The translations under genes were made by a program, and so were the position numbers. The notes beneath the pieces were generated by a model. It was not told the DNA's origin, did not search any database, and worked only from the letters and a program-made list of their open reading frames with translations. A DNA stretch of 64,000 nt from Rhizobacter sp. Root404 (GTDB lineage: Bacteria > Pseudomonadota > Gammaproteobacteria > Burkholderiales > Burkholderiaceae_C). Positions 1-8,038 of the stretch are shown piece by piece. The stretch's first letter is position 1; each line of letters opens with the position of its first letter. Location: contig NZ_LMDS01000004.1 in assembly GCF_001425865.1 (NCBI RefSeq), positions 1,803,355 to 1,867,354 on the forward strand, in the 5' to 3' direction.

Positions 1-382
1 GATCGCGATCGACGTCGGCAAGCCGATCAACCCGTCGGGCATCGAGGCGCAGCTACAGGGCGGCCTGGCCGAATCGATCGCGCTGGTGCTCAACGCCGGC
101 CTGACGATCAAGGCCGGCCTGCCGATCGAATCGAGCTACGCGAACTACCGCTTCACGAAGATGAAGGACTACCCGAAGAACGTGCAGATCATCATCATGC
201 CGAACAAGGGCGATGCGATCGGCGGCCTCGGCGAGGTCGGCCTGTCGGCCAACTCGGGCGCGATCGCGAACGCGTACGCGCGCGCCACCGGCATCAAGCC
301 GCGCAAGTTCCCGCTCAATGCCCAGCCGGCCTACACGCCGGTCGCCCCCGGCCAGATCGCCGTGCCCGTCTTCCTGTCCTGA
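1..382 (+). CDS. Molybdopterin-binding subunit of a xanthine dehydrogenase-family hydroxylase (3' end)
   Basis: Only the last ~126 codons are present, open from the window edge in the frame beginning at base 2. The segment IDVGKPINPSGIEAQLQGG followed by GGLGEVGLS matches the C-terminal Mo-cofactor domain of the xanthine oxidase/aldehyde oxidase/isoquinoline 1-oxidoreductase large subunit, where the Gly-Glu-x-Gly motif carries the catalytic glutamate. The next gene is the matching 2Fe-2S subunit, 10 bp downstream, so this is an operon for a two- or three-subunit molybdenum hydroxylase. The substrate (aldehyde, purine or N-heterocycle) cannot be told from this fragment. Confidence 0.85.
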   Translation, partial: IAIDVGKPINPSGIEAQLQGGLAESIALVLNAGLTIKAGLPIESSYANYRFTKMKDYPKNVQIIIMPNKGDAIGGLGEVGLSANSGAIANAYARATGIKPRKFPLNAQPAYTPVAPGQIAVPVFLS

Positions 383-392
383 GGAGCCTCAC

Positions 393-851
393 ATGCCCAA
401 CCAATCCTTCACCGTCAACGGCAAGGCCGTCAACGTCGATGCGCCTGGCGACCTGGCGCTGCTCTGGGTGCTGCGCGACAAGCTCGGCATCACCGGCCCC
501 AAGTACGGCTGCGGCACCAACGTGTGCAAGGCCTGCACCTGCCTGGTCAACGGCAAGGCGACGACCACCTGCGTGACCAGCGTGGCCTCGGTCGCCGGCA
601 AGAAGGTCACGACGATCGAGGGCCTGGCCACCGGCGACGTGCTGCACCCGGTGCAGCAGGCCTGGCTCGACCGCGACGTGCCGCAGTGCGGCTTCTGCCA
701 ACCCGGCCAGATCATGGCCGCGGTCGACCTGCTCAGCCGCACGAAGAGCCCGACCGACGCCGACATCGACGCGATCGAGAACATGTGCCGCTGCGGCACC
801 TACGGTCGGATCCGCGAGGCGATCAAGGCGGCGGCCGCGAAGATGCCGTAG
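393..851 (+). CDS. (2Fe-2S)-binding subunit of a xanthine dehydrogenase-family hydroxylase
   Basis: The 152-aa protein has the two-cluster architecture of the small subunit. An N-terminal plant-type ferredoxin domain carries CGTNVCKAC plus a later Cys. A helical C-terminal domain carries CGFCQPG and CRCGTY, which bind the second 2Fe-2S cluster. It passes electrons from the molybdenum centre of the preceding subunit to an acceptor. The ATG at 393 is preceded by GAGGAG, a good ribosome-binding site. There is no FAD subunit next to it, so the electron acceptor may be a cytochrome or a flavoprotein encoded outside the window. Confidence 0.92.
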   Translation: MPNQSFTVNGKAVNVDAPGDLALLWVLRDKLGITGPKYGCGTNVCKACTCLVNGKATTTCVTSVASVAGKKVTTIEGLATGDVLHPVQQAWLDRDVPQCGFCQPGQIMAAVDLLSRTKSPTDADIDAIENMCRCGTYGRIREAIKAAAAKMP

Positions 852-935
852 CGCACCACGAGGAAAGCGCGCTCGCGGGCGCGCGCCGGTCCGTATGATG
901 GCCCGACCGGCGCGCGCGCCGCACTGGATCGGCCC

Positions 936-2294
936 ATGACCACGACCCTCGCCGCCCGCGAACTCGAGACCCGCCACCACGAGCTGCGCAAGACGCGCAT
1001 GCAGATGGTGGACGGGCATTTGACCGGCAACCTGCGCACTGTCCAGCAAGGCCTGAGCGCGCGGGCGTATGTCGACGGCTACTGGGGCTTTGCGGCCGCG
1101 CCGCTCGAAGGCGCGGGCCAGCGCGAGCGCGTGCAGAACGAGGCCTTGGCGAACGCCCGCGCGATGGCCCGCTTCGGGCCTCGCCGCGCGCTCGCGATGG
1201 CGTCGGAGCCGTACCGTGGCGAGCATGTGTTCGGCGGCCGCGCGCCGCTCTCGGCGACCGAGTGCAACGAGCGCCTGGCCGCGTTGCACGCCCATTGCCT
1301 GCAGCACTACCCGGGGCTGCGCGCGACACGCCTGCTGATCGGCGACGAACACCACACCAAGCAGCTGCGCACCGCGGCCGGCGGCGAGTCGCTCGCGAGC
1401 ATCCAGCGCGCGTTCTGCGGCATCGTGCTCGGCGCCGAGGACGACAGCGGCGCGCCGATCGAGGTCGACCTGCTGCGCTCGTGCAAGGGCAGCCTGGCCG
1501 ACCTGGACTGGTCGCTCGAGACGCTGGCGCCGCTGCTGGCGCGCGCCCACGAGCACCTGCAGGCCAAGCGCCACGCTGTCGCCGCGCGCGGCGGCCAGCA
1601 GACGGTGGTGCTCGCGCCCGAGCTGGCCGGCATGCTGGCGCACGAGGCGATGGGGCACCCGTGCGAGGCCGACGCGGTGCTCGGCGGCGCGGTGACCGCG
1701 TTGCTGGCCGGGCAGCAGGTCGCGAGCGAACTGGTGACGATGCTCGACATCGCCCACACCTGGAAAGGCGAGGAGGCGATGGCGCCGGTCTATGTCGACG
1801 ACGAGGGCACGCCGGCGCGCGACGTGACGATGATCGACCGCGGCCGCCTCACCGGTTTCATGCACAGCCGCGAGACCGCGGCGCGACTCGGCGAGGCCGC
1901 CACCGGCAACGCGCGCGCCTACAACCCGAACGACGAGCCGCTGGTGCGCATGCGCAATACCGTGATCCTGCCCGGCGCGTCGAAGCTCGCCGAGATGATC
2001 GAGGGCGTGGACGACGGCTACCTGCTGATGAAGACCAGCAACGGCCAGGCCGACTCGACCACCGAGTTCATGTTCGGCGTGACGCTGGCCTACGAGATCC
2101 GCGGCGGCAAGGTGGGCCGCGCGGTGCGCAACACGACCGTCTCCGGATCGGCGCTCAAGGTGCTGAGCGCGGTCGACGCGGTCAGCGACGACATGGTCTG
2201 GGACTGCTCCGGCTACTGCGGCAAGAAGCAGCCGATGATCGTCTCTATGGGCGGCCCGGCGCTGCGCACCCGCGCGCACCTGGGGGGCGAATGA
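936..2294 (+). CDS. tldD: TldD-family metalloprotease
   Basis: The 452-aa protein belongs to the TldD/PmbA family. HEAMGHPCEAD at residues ~236-246 holds the HExxxH zinc site that marks the catalytic TldD subunit. The family acts as a TldD/TldE heterodimeric protease on unfolded or modified peptides (microcin maturation, CcdA degradation in E. coli). The next gene, pmbA, overlaps by ATGA, which fits production of both subunits from one transcript. Length is close to the family norm. The natural substrate here is unknown. Confidence 0.9.
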   Translation: MTTTLAARELETRHHELRKTRMQMVDGHLTGNLRTVQQGLSARAYVDGYWGFAAAPLEGAGQRERVQNEALANARAMARFGPRRALAMASEPYRGEHVFGGRAPLSATECNERLAALHAHCLQHYPGLRATRLLIGDEHHTKQLRTAAGGESLASIQRAFCGIVLGAEDDSGAPIEVDLLRSCKGSLADLDWSLETLAPLLARAHEHLQAKRHAVAARGGQQTVVLAPELAGMLAHEAMGHPCEADAVLGGAVTALLAGQQVASELVTMLDIAHTWKGEEAMAPVYVDDEGTPARDVTMIDRGRLTGFMHSRETAARLGEAATGNARAYNPNDEPLVRMRNTVILPGASKLAEMIEGVDDGYLLMKTSNGQADSTTEFMFGVTLAYEIRGGKVGRAVRNTTVSGSALKVLSAVDAVSDDMVWDCSGYCGKKQPMIVSMGGPALRTRAHLGGE

Positions 2295-3586
2295 GCGCGC
2301 CCGTGGGGGTGGCGCCGGCCGACACCGCGCAGCGCCTGATCGAGCTGATGCGCGCGCAGGGCTTCGATGGCGCGCAGGTCAGCGTGACCCGGCAGCGGCG
2401 CAGCGAGGTCTGCGTCGCCCACAACGAGGCGAGCCTGCTGCGCAGCACCGACACGCATCGGCTGCAGCTGGTCGGCCTGCTCGACGGCCGCCGCGCCGCG
2501 ACCGAAGCCAGCGAGATCGGCGACGCGCAACTCCAGGCGACCGTGCGCAGCCTGTGGGACAGCGTCGCTTCGGCACCGCAGGACGAAGCCAACGCCGTCT
2601 CGGCCGGCCAGCACGCGCGCATCGTGCGCGGCCGCGCGCAGGCCCAACTCGCCGAGCTGGCCGATGCGACCGGCGCGCTGCTCGCCTTCCGCGAGCGCGA
2701 GGCACCGAGCGTGATGCTCGAGGAGATGGCGGTTGCGCACAACAGCAGCTGGTCCAGCACGCTGACCAGCGCGGGCACCGACCTGGCCTGCGAGATCCAC
2801 TGGTTCGATGCCGGCGTCTTCGGGCTGGCGCGCGACGGCACGCAGGCGAGCTCGTTCAACTACGCCGGCGGCAACTGCGACAGCCTGGCCGATGCGCCGC
2901 TGATCGCGCGCTTCGGCATCGACGACCTGCTGCAGTCGCTGCCGCAGCAGACCCACACCGAACGCATCGGCGAGCGCTTCGTCGGCAGCGTGGTGCTGAC
3001 GCCGAAGGCGATGGCCGACCTGGTCGGCTGGCTGCTCGGGCAGCTCGGCGACCAGGCGCTGATCGACGGCAGCTCGGTCTACCGCGACGCGGTCGGCCGG
3101 CTCGTCGCGTCACCACTGCTCAACCTGCGGCACCGCACCGATGCGCCGGGCGTGTCGCCGCTGACCGCCGACGCGTTCGTCGCGGCGCCGGTCGAGCTGA
3201 TTGCGCAAGGGCGGCTGCAGTGCCTGACGCCGAGCCTGTACGGCAGCCGCAAGACCGGGCTGCCGCACGTCGCGCTCGCGATGGAAGGCTGGGACATGGC
3301 GGCGGGGACCGCATCACGCGACGCGCTGATCGCCGCGGTGCCGCGCGGCGCGCTGGTCGATCGCCTGTCGATGGGCCGGCCGGCTGCGAGCGGCGACTTC
3401 TCCGGCGTGATCAAGAACAGCTTCGCGATCGACCACGGCCGCGTCGGCGGGGCGCTGGCCGAGACGATGATCTCCGGCAATGTCGCGCAGATGCTGCGCG
3501 ACGTGCAGGCGGTGAGCGCCGAACGCATCGACACGGGTGGGTGGGTGCTGCCGTGGGTGCGGGTCGACGGGCTGCATTTTTCCTGA
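2291..3586 (+). CDS. pmbA: TldE/PmbA-family partner subunit
   Basis: The 431-aa protein resembles PmbA/TldE in its C-terminal half (for example GDFSGVIKNSFAIDHG and ALAETMISGNV, both typical of the family). It has no HExxxH site, as expected for the non-catalytic half of the TldD-TldE heterodimer. The start ATG overlaps the tldD stop (ATGA), implying translational coupling. It is the last recognisable core gene before base composition and gene content change at about 3.6 kb. Confidence 0.87.
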   Translation: MSAPVGVAPADTAQRLIELMRAQGFDGAQVSVTRQRRSEVCVAHNEASLLRSTDTHRLQLVGLLDGRRAATEASEIGDAQLQATVRSLWDSVASAPQDEANAVSAGQHARIVRGRAQAQLAELADATGALLAFREREAPSVMLEEMAVAHNSSWSSTLTSAGTDLACEIHWFDAGVFGLARDGTQASSFNYAGGNCDSLADAPLIARFGIDDLLQSLPQQTHTERIGERFVGSVVLTPKAMADLVGWLLGQLGDQALIDGSSVYRDAVGRLVASPLLNLRHRTDAPGVSPLTADAFVAAPVELIAQGRLQCLTPSLYGSRKTGLPHVALAMEGWDMAAGTASRDALIAAVPRGALVDRLSMGRPAASGDFSGVIKNSFAIDHGRVGGALAETMISGNVAQMLRDVQAVSAERIDTGGWVLPWVRVDGLHFS

Positions 3587-3838
3587 GGCGACCAGGCACG
3601 TCACGGTTGACTGGACACGGAGAGTCGCGCGACATTTCAACGACCGTGCCTGCCGGATGCCACCGTGCGTCGAGATACCAGCATCCCAATATTCTTAGGC
3701 CGCTTATATCGGAGAGACGACATCGTGCGGCGGGCGTGCGAAAGGCCTCTCCATCGAGGGAAGTTGGCAGAGGGAGCGAGATGAATCGAGATCGAATTAG
3801 GCCGAACAGCCCGCGGCAGACCATTCCGTCCATATCAC
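3587..3838. other. Intergenic stretch leading into the cassette patch
   Basis: About 250 bases between pmbA and the first GTTAGGC core. The only forward ORF with a plausible ribosome-binding site is a 20-codon frame from ATG 3781 that ends in the TAG of the GTTAGGC core. I see no integron integrase fragment and no convincing attI structure. The stretch may be a degraded recombination platform or simple flanking DNA. Confidence 0.4.
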
Positions 3839-3845
3839 GTTAGGC
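3839..3845 (+). other. Integron-type core site (R', GTTAGGC) at left cassette boundary
   Basis: GTTAGGC here is identical to the right core of the attC site at 4274-4280. The two cores bracket one ORF, exactly as a gene cassette is bracketed. Recombination in integrons occurs between the G and the first T, which would put the cassette boundary at 3839/3840. The sequence to the left does not form a clear attC or attI. Confidence 0.6.
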
Positions 3846-3901
3846 CCCATGGGTACCGTCACTGCCGATTTCATAGCCGACGGGAAGGAGCGTGATCAAT
3901 T

Positions 3902-4213
3902 GTGCTCGTAGAGGAAGGGCCTTGGCCATCGAGCGACATCCAGGCCAATCTTCGTCGCTTGCAGGACCGCTTGTACGACTGCGTCGACGCCGCAATCGAC
4001 GGGCAACTCGCGGAACGGCTTCCAGAGTCAAATGGCGGCTTGGTCACCGTCCGGCTAGATGGCTACGACCTTCCCCACATCGAACTTCGAGAGCTCTTCG
4101 AGCGCTTCAGCAGCTCCATACTCCACGTTCCCGACTACGCGTTTGCATTGCGGCAGAGCAGCTTTGTCAGCGGCATCAAATTCGAGTCGAACCTTGAGCA
4201 TCTCAAGCACTAA
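3902..4213 (+). CDS. Gene-cassette ORF, uncharacterised 103-aa protein
   Basis: The ORF occupies almost the whole 435-bp unit between two GTTAGGC cores, the usual layout of an integron cassette. The GTG start at 3902 follows GGAAGGAG at 3883-3890. The product is a soluble, acidic, mixed alpha/beta-looking protein with no signal peptide or membrane segment (segments such as LQDRLYDCVDAAIDGQ). I do not recognise a domain. Its codon use is less GC-extreme than that of the surrounding core genes, consistent with acquisition. No function is proposed. Confidence 0.7.
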   Translation: MLVEEGPWPSSDIQANLRRLQDRLYDCVDAAIDGQLAERLPESNGGLVTVRLDGYDLPHIELRELFERFSSSILHVPDYAFALRQSSFVSGIKFESNLEHLKH

Positions 4214-4220
4214 CAATGTG

Positions 4221-4280
4221 GCCTAACCCTTCCTTCAAGCGGACGTGCCTACGGCACGCCGCTTAAGTCAAACGTTAGGC
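4221..4280 (+). repeat. attC recombination site (59-base element)
   Basis: This 60-bp imperfect inverted repeat has every attC hallmark. R'' GCCTAAC (4221-4227) is a perfect complement of R' GTTAGGC (4274-4280). L'' CTTCAAGCGG pairs with L' CCGCTTAAG and leaves one unpaired extra base, as attC sites do. The centre forms a GTGCC-tac-GGCAC hairpin. It lies 7 bp after the stop of the first cassette ORF and 24 bp before the next gene. No IntI gene is in the window, so this is an orphan cassette array (CALIN-type). Confidence 0.92.
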
Positions 4281-4304
4281 TGCAAAACTAACCAAGGTGC
4301 CAGC

Positions 4305-4826
4305 ATGCTCTTCCGGAGAACAGCCGAGACCGAAGACCTGGTGGCACTCACTGCTCTGATTCGTGCCGCCTACGCGCCGCATGCGTTGAAGGGGCTCCGC
4401 TATTGGGCAACCCACCAGTCCGTCGAGGACACAGCCAGGCGCCTTTCCCGAGGCGTCGGCTTCGTTGGCGAGGTAGAGGGAGAACTGATCGCCACAATCA
4501 CGCTCAGCAAACCCGACCCCGAGTCCAAGGTTCCGCTCCTGCGCGACGAGTACACGTGGTCGTTCGGTCAGTTTGCCGTCGCGCCAGGACATAAGGGCAA
4601 GGGCTACGGAAGGCGCATCCACGATGCTGCGTTGCAACATGCCGTTCTCGAGGGTTGCCAAGTCATGGCGCTCCACACTGCCGAGTCTGCTACTGATCTG
4701 ATCGAGATGTACCGGTCCTGGGGCTATGCTCAGGTCGGCACCTGTGATTGGCGACCACACACGAACTTCTTGAGCGTCCTCATGACAAAGCCCCTCGCCC
4801 CTCAGGCAACCAGCAATGCGGCCTAA
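4305..4826 (+). CDS. GNAT-family N-acetyltransferase (gene cassette)
   Basis: The 173-aa protein shows the GNAT acetyl-CoA-binding motif A: FGQFAVAPGHKGKGYGRRIH, with the Q/RxxGxG/A-type pyrophosphate loop at HKGKGYG, then an ESATDLIEMYRSWGY segment typical of motif B. The family transfers acetyl from acetyl-CoA to an amine (antibiotic, protein or metabolite); the substrate is not readable from sequence. The ATG at 4305 lies 24 bp after the attC right core. The TAA stop is embedded in the next GCCTAAC core at 4821-4827, as is common in cassettes. Confidence 0.88.
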   Translation: MLFRRTAETEDLVALTALIRAAYAPHALKGLRYWATHQSVEDTARRLSRGVGFVGEVEGELIATITLSKPDPESKVPLLRDEYTWSFGQFAVAPGHKGKGYGRRIHDAALQHAVLEGCQVMALHTAESATDLIEMYRSWGYAQVGTCDWRPHTNFLSVLMTKPLAPQATSNAA

Positions 4827-4827
4827 C
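4821..4827 (+). other. Orphan attC left core (GCCTAAC), right half lost
   Basis: The 7-bp core is identical to the R'' of the upstream attC and contains the GNAT stop codon. No matching GTTAGGC or L' arm is found in the following ~500 bases, so the second attC has been truncated. The deletion or rearrangement junction lies just after 4827. Confidence 0.6.
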
Positions 4828-4851
4828 CCATTACAGGGACTTCCGCGGTAG

Positions 4852-5178
4852 TCAACAGTCTTTCGTCTCTCCCATTGCGAAGCCGAATTTGCTTTTCGGA
4901 CACCTGCGGGAACGCCGATCGAAGTTGATGTCGAGACAGAGAACAGACTGCCACTCTACAGACGCCCTTGTCGCATCGAGCGTGTGAGCGCCAAGTCGGT
5001 GCGGACCCAGATGAGAACCGCTCGGCGAGGCTCCATTCCAATCACGTGGTCGCTGCCAACCGAGTGGCAAACGTCCGCAAGTGGTTGGAACAACCCGACG
5101 TGGAACGAGGAACTTCGGACTGAATTCAAGAAGTCGCTCCAAGTCTTTCTTGAGGTTTGCAAAGAGAAGGGTGTTTAA
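4852..5178 (+). pseudogene. 5'-truncated gene fragment of unknown family
   Basis: After a TAG at 4849-4851 this frame is open for 108 codons to TAA 5176-5178. It reads like real protein (for example TPAGTPIEVDVETENRLPLY near the start and a helical tail ELRTEFKKSLQVFLEVCKEK). The only in-frame starts are a GTG at 4984 and later codons, none with a convincing ribosome-binding site. The simplest reading is a gene whose 5' end was removed by the same event that cut the second attC. A short expressed ORF from GTG 4984 (64 aa) remains possible. Confidence 0.5.
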
Positions 5179-5348
5179 CTCTTGAGTTGCGCTGACTGAG
5201 TACCTGCCTTCGACCAACCAGAAGCTGGCGTTCCTCTTGTCGCCGAGAAAACGCGTCCAGGAGAAGGCCGTGAGTTCGAGTGCGGCGCCGTCGCCCCCAT
5301 CACAATGCTCGCTGTCCGTGTGACCCACCGAACCGAAAGGTGCCCAGG

Positions 5349-5750
5349 ATGAAAACCCAAGACCTTGCCATCCCGACGCTCCCCTGTCGCTCTGTCGCTT
5401 CGACGGTCGAGTTCTACAACCAGCTTGGCTTCGAGGGGGGCGCGCACGCGTTCAACAGTGAGTACGCGATACTGAGACGCGGCCCCGTCGAACTGCACTT
5501 CTTCACGCACGCGGATCTCGTGCCATCCAAATCGTCTTCGGGCTGCTATATCCGAGTGCAGGATGTAGAGGAGGTCTACCGCAACATCGCCTCCAGTCGA
5601 TTGCCGCGCGCGGGCATTCCGCGCATGGACCTCCTCGAAGACAAGCCCTGGGGACTTCGGGAGTTCGCCGTCGTCGACCCCGATGGCAACCTGATTCGCA
5701 TCGGTCAGATCATCGCCAGCGGATTCACGAAGGAGACCCGCCATGAGTGA
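5349..5750 (+). CDS. VOC-superfamily protein, bleomycin-resistance/glyoxalase type
   Basis: The 133-aa protein has the Ble/VOC pattern of two beta-alpha-beta-beta-beta modules: LPCRSVASTVEFYNQLGF at the start, ELHFF in the middle and EFAVVDPDGNLIRIGQ at the end. Ble-type members sequester bleomycin-family drugs; others are metalloenzymes. The region resembles Ble more than glyoxalase I, but binding is unproven. The downstream gene overlaps it by 8 bp. It follows the cassette patch and may have arrived with it, though no attC flanks it. Confidence 0.8.
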   Translation: MKTQDLAIPTLPCRSVASTVEFYNQLGFEGGAHAFNSEYAILRRGPVELHFFTHADLVPSKSSSGCYIRVQDVEEVYRNIASSRLPRAGIPRMDLLEDKPWGLREFAVVDPDGNLIRIGQIIASGFTKETRHE

Positions 5751-6183
5751 TACCGACAAGCAGGTGCAGCGCGCGCTCGACACCTACCAGTCCGCCGTAC
5801 TGGCGAAGAACGTCGAGACGTTCATGCACCTGTACGACCCCGACGTCCGCGTGTTCGACACCTGGGGCATCTGGTCATACGAGGGGGCTGCGGCGTGGCG
5901 GGTGGCCGTCGAGGGCTGGTTTTCGTCGCTGGGGGACGAGCGTGTCAGGGTCACGTTCCAGGACGTGAAGATCGCGGGCGAGCAGGGCTTCGCCTCGATG
6001 AGCGCGGTCGTGACCTACGCGGGCGTCTCGGCCGACGGCCGCGCGCTGAAGGAGATGCAGAACCGCATCACCTGGGTACTTCAGGCGAGTGGTCATGTTC
6101 TGCGCATCATTCACGAGCACACCTCCGCTCCGGTCGGGTTCGAAGATGCCAAGGCCATCCTCAAGCGCGAATCCAAGACCTGA
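5743..6183 (+). CDS. NTF2-like / SnoaL-like (DUF4440-type) protein
   Basis: The 146-aa protein opens with an amphipathic helix and the segment VETFMHLYDPDVRVFDTWG, typical of the NTF2-like cone fold. It continues with beta strands such as NRITWVLQASGHVLRIIHEH that close the sheet. The family includes ketosteroid-isomerase-like enzymes and ligand-binding proteins; no catalytic pair is clear enough to name a reaction. It overlaps the VOC gene by 8 bp, so the two are probably co-translated and may serve the same detoxification role (inference). Confidence 0.78.
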   Translation: MSDTDKQVQRALDTYQSAVLAKNVETFMHLYDPDVRVFDTWGIWSYEGAAAWRVAVEGWFSSLGDERVRVTFQDVKIAGEQGFASMSAVVTYAGVSADGRALKEMQNRITWVLQASGHVLRIIHEHTSAPVGFEDAKAILKRESKT

Positions 6184-6193
6184 AGACCCCGCC

Positions 6194-8032
6194 TTACAGA
6201 AACCCGATCGACAACCACGGCCACGCCGCGATCACGATCAGCGCAACGAACAGCGCGCCGAGGTACGGCCACACATGTGCGACGGCCCGATCCGGGTCGA
6301 CCCGGCCGATCGCACACGCCGCGTAGAAGCCGACGCCGAACGGCGGCGCGAACAGGCCCAGGCCCATCGCGAAGATCACCACCATCGCGTAGTGCACCTC
6401 GTGGATGCCGACCGCGCGCGCGATCGGGAACAGCAGCGGGCCGAACAGCACGATCGCCGGGATGCCCTCGAGCACGCTGCCGAGGATCACGAACGCGACG
6501 ACCGAGATCGCCATGAAGCCGGCCGCGCCGCCCGGCACGCCCTGCATGAACGCGGCCAGGTCGCGCGAGAAGCCGGACTGGGTCAGCGCCCAGGCCATCG
6601 CGGTCGCGCAGCCGATGATGAACAGGATCGCGCCCGAGAGCGATGCGGTCTCGATCAGCATCGGGTACAGCCGCTGCCAGTCGAAACGGCGGTAGACGAA
6701 CAGGCCGACCAGCACGGTGTAGGCGATGCCGACGGTCGACACCTCCGTCGCGGTCGCGACGCCTTCGACGACGACCGTTCGGATCACGAACGGCAGCGCC
6801 AACGCCGGCAGCGCGACGACGAAAGTCTTCAGGATGGTCTTGCGATCGGCCCGGACCACGCCGGACAGGTCTTCATGGCGGTTGTGGAACCAGACCACCA
6901 CGCACAACGCCAGCGCACCGACCAGCGCCGGCAGCAGGCCGCCGGTGAACAGCGCGGCGATCGACACGCCGGTGACCGAGCCGATCGTGATCAGCACCAG
7001 GCTCGGCGGGATCGTCTCGGACATCGCGCCCGACGACGACAGCAGCGCGATCAGCCGCCCGTTCTGCGCGCCGCGGCGCTTCATCTCGGGGAACAACGCG
7101 GGGGCGACGGCGGCCATGTCCGCCGCCTTGGAGCCCGAGATGCCGGAGACCAGGTACATCGCGCCGATCAGCACGTAGGCCAGCCCGCCGCGCACGTGGC
7201 CGAGCAGCGACGCGAGGAAGTCGACCATCGCCTTGGCGACGCCGGTCATCTCGATCAGCAACCCGAGGAACACGAACAGCGGCACCGACAGCAGCACCAG
7301 GCTCGACATGCCCTCGTCCATGCGGCTGACGACGATGGTCAGCGGCGTCGACGTGGTCAGCGCCAGGTAGGACAGCGTCGACAGCCCGAACGCGAACGCG
7401 ATCGGCACACCCGCGGCGACGCAGAGCGCCACCGCGCCGACGAAGAAGATCAGCAGGTTCGCGTTGCCCAGGTGCATGAACATCGGCCGGGCGAACCACG
7501 CGGCCGCGCTGACCGCGGCGAACAGCGCGACGCCGATCGCGATCTGCCGGCCGCTGCTGTGGCGCGCGATCTGCAGCGCGGCGATCGGCAGCATCAGCAG
7601 CGCGACGACCAGGATCGCGCCGACGCGCAGGCCGTCGCGGATCTCGAGCGCCGGGGTGCGGATGTCCCACTGCATCTCGAAGTGCTCGTACGCCGGCCAC
7701 AGCAGCTGCAGCACGAACGCGATCACCACCAGCCGCGCGGCCAGCTCGACCCAGCCGCGGCGCGGCGGTGCGAGCCGGTTCACCAGTGTCGACAGCCGCA
7801 TGTGCTCGCCGCGGCGCAGCGCGATCACGGCGCCCAGCATCGCCAGCCACAGGAACAGGATCGACGCGAGCTCGTCGGACCAGGTCAGCGGCGCGTTGAA
7901 CACGTAGCGCGAGATCACGCCGGCCAGCAGCACGCCGATCTCGAGCGTCACGAGAATGGCGGCCGGGACTTCGCTCGCCCAGCCGATGCCCCGGTCGAGC
8001 CCCCGTCGAGCGCGGGACGCGGTCGACGACAC
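6194..8032 (-). CDS. TRAP transporter permease, fused small and large subunits (DctQ-DctM)
   Basis: The 612-aa membrane protein begins (GTG) with a ~160-aa DctQ-like four-helix domain (NAPLTWSDELASILFLWLAM). It continues with a ~430-aa DctM/SiaM-type domain of many hydrophobic helices (for example YLVSGISGSKAADMAAVAPA, a conserved large-subunit loop). TRAP permeases use a Na+ or H+ gradient to import organic acids delivered by a periplasmic binding protein. The gene starts 6 bp after dctP, so the operon is dctP-dctQM. Proximity to boxR and a shared operator sequence suggest an aromatic or related acid as substrate (inference). Confidence 0.9.
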   Translation of the reverse strand: MSSTASRARRGLDRGIGWASEVPAAILVTLEIGVLLAGVISRYVFNAPLTWSDELASILFLWLAMLGAVIALRRGEHMRLSTLVNRLAPPRRGWVELAARLVVIAFVLQLLWPAYEHFEMQWDIRTPALEIRDGLRVGAILVVALLMLPIAALQIARHSSGRQIAIGVALFAAVSAAAWFARPMFMHLGNANLLIFFVGAVALCVAAGVPIAFAFGLSTLSYLALTTSTPLTIVVSRMDEGMSSLVLLSVPLFVFLGLLIEMTGVAKAMVDFLASLLGHVRGGLAYVLIGAMYLVSGISGSKAADMAAVAPALFPEMKRRGAQNGRLIALLSSSGAMSETIPPSLVLITIGSVTGVSIAALFTGGLLPALVGALALCVVVWFHNRHEDLSGVVRADRKTILKTFVVALPALALPFVIRTVVVEGVATATEVSTVGIAYTVLVGLFVYRRFDWQRLYPMLIETASLSGAILFIIGCATAMAWALTQSGFSRDLAAFMQGVPGGAAGFMAISVVAFVILGSVLEGIPAIVLFGPLLFPIARAVGIHEVHYAMVVIFAMGLGLFAPPFGVGFYAACAIGRVDPDRAVAHVWPYLGALFVALIVIAAWPWLSIGFL

Positions 8033-8038
8033 GACGCC

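Noticed and set aside
315..2279. Long minus-strand open frame opposite the 2Fe-2S and tldD genes
   Set aside because: Arg/Ala/His-rich translation with no motif, caused by high GC on the opposite strand of clear tldD coding sequence.
5173..5179. GTTTAAC as a further attC core
   Set aside because: It fits the loose RYYYAAC pattern, but no matching GTTRRRY partner or stem arms follow within 150 bp.
4852..5328. 158-codon minus-strand frame across the post-cassette region
   Set aside because: No ribosome-binding site or motif, and the plus strand carries a more protein-like frame.
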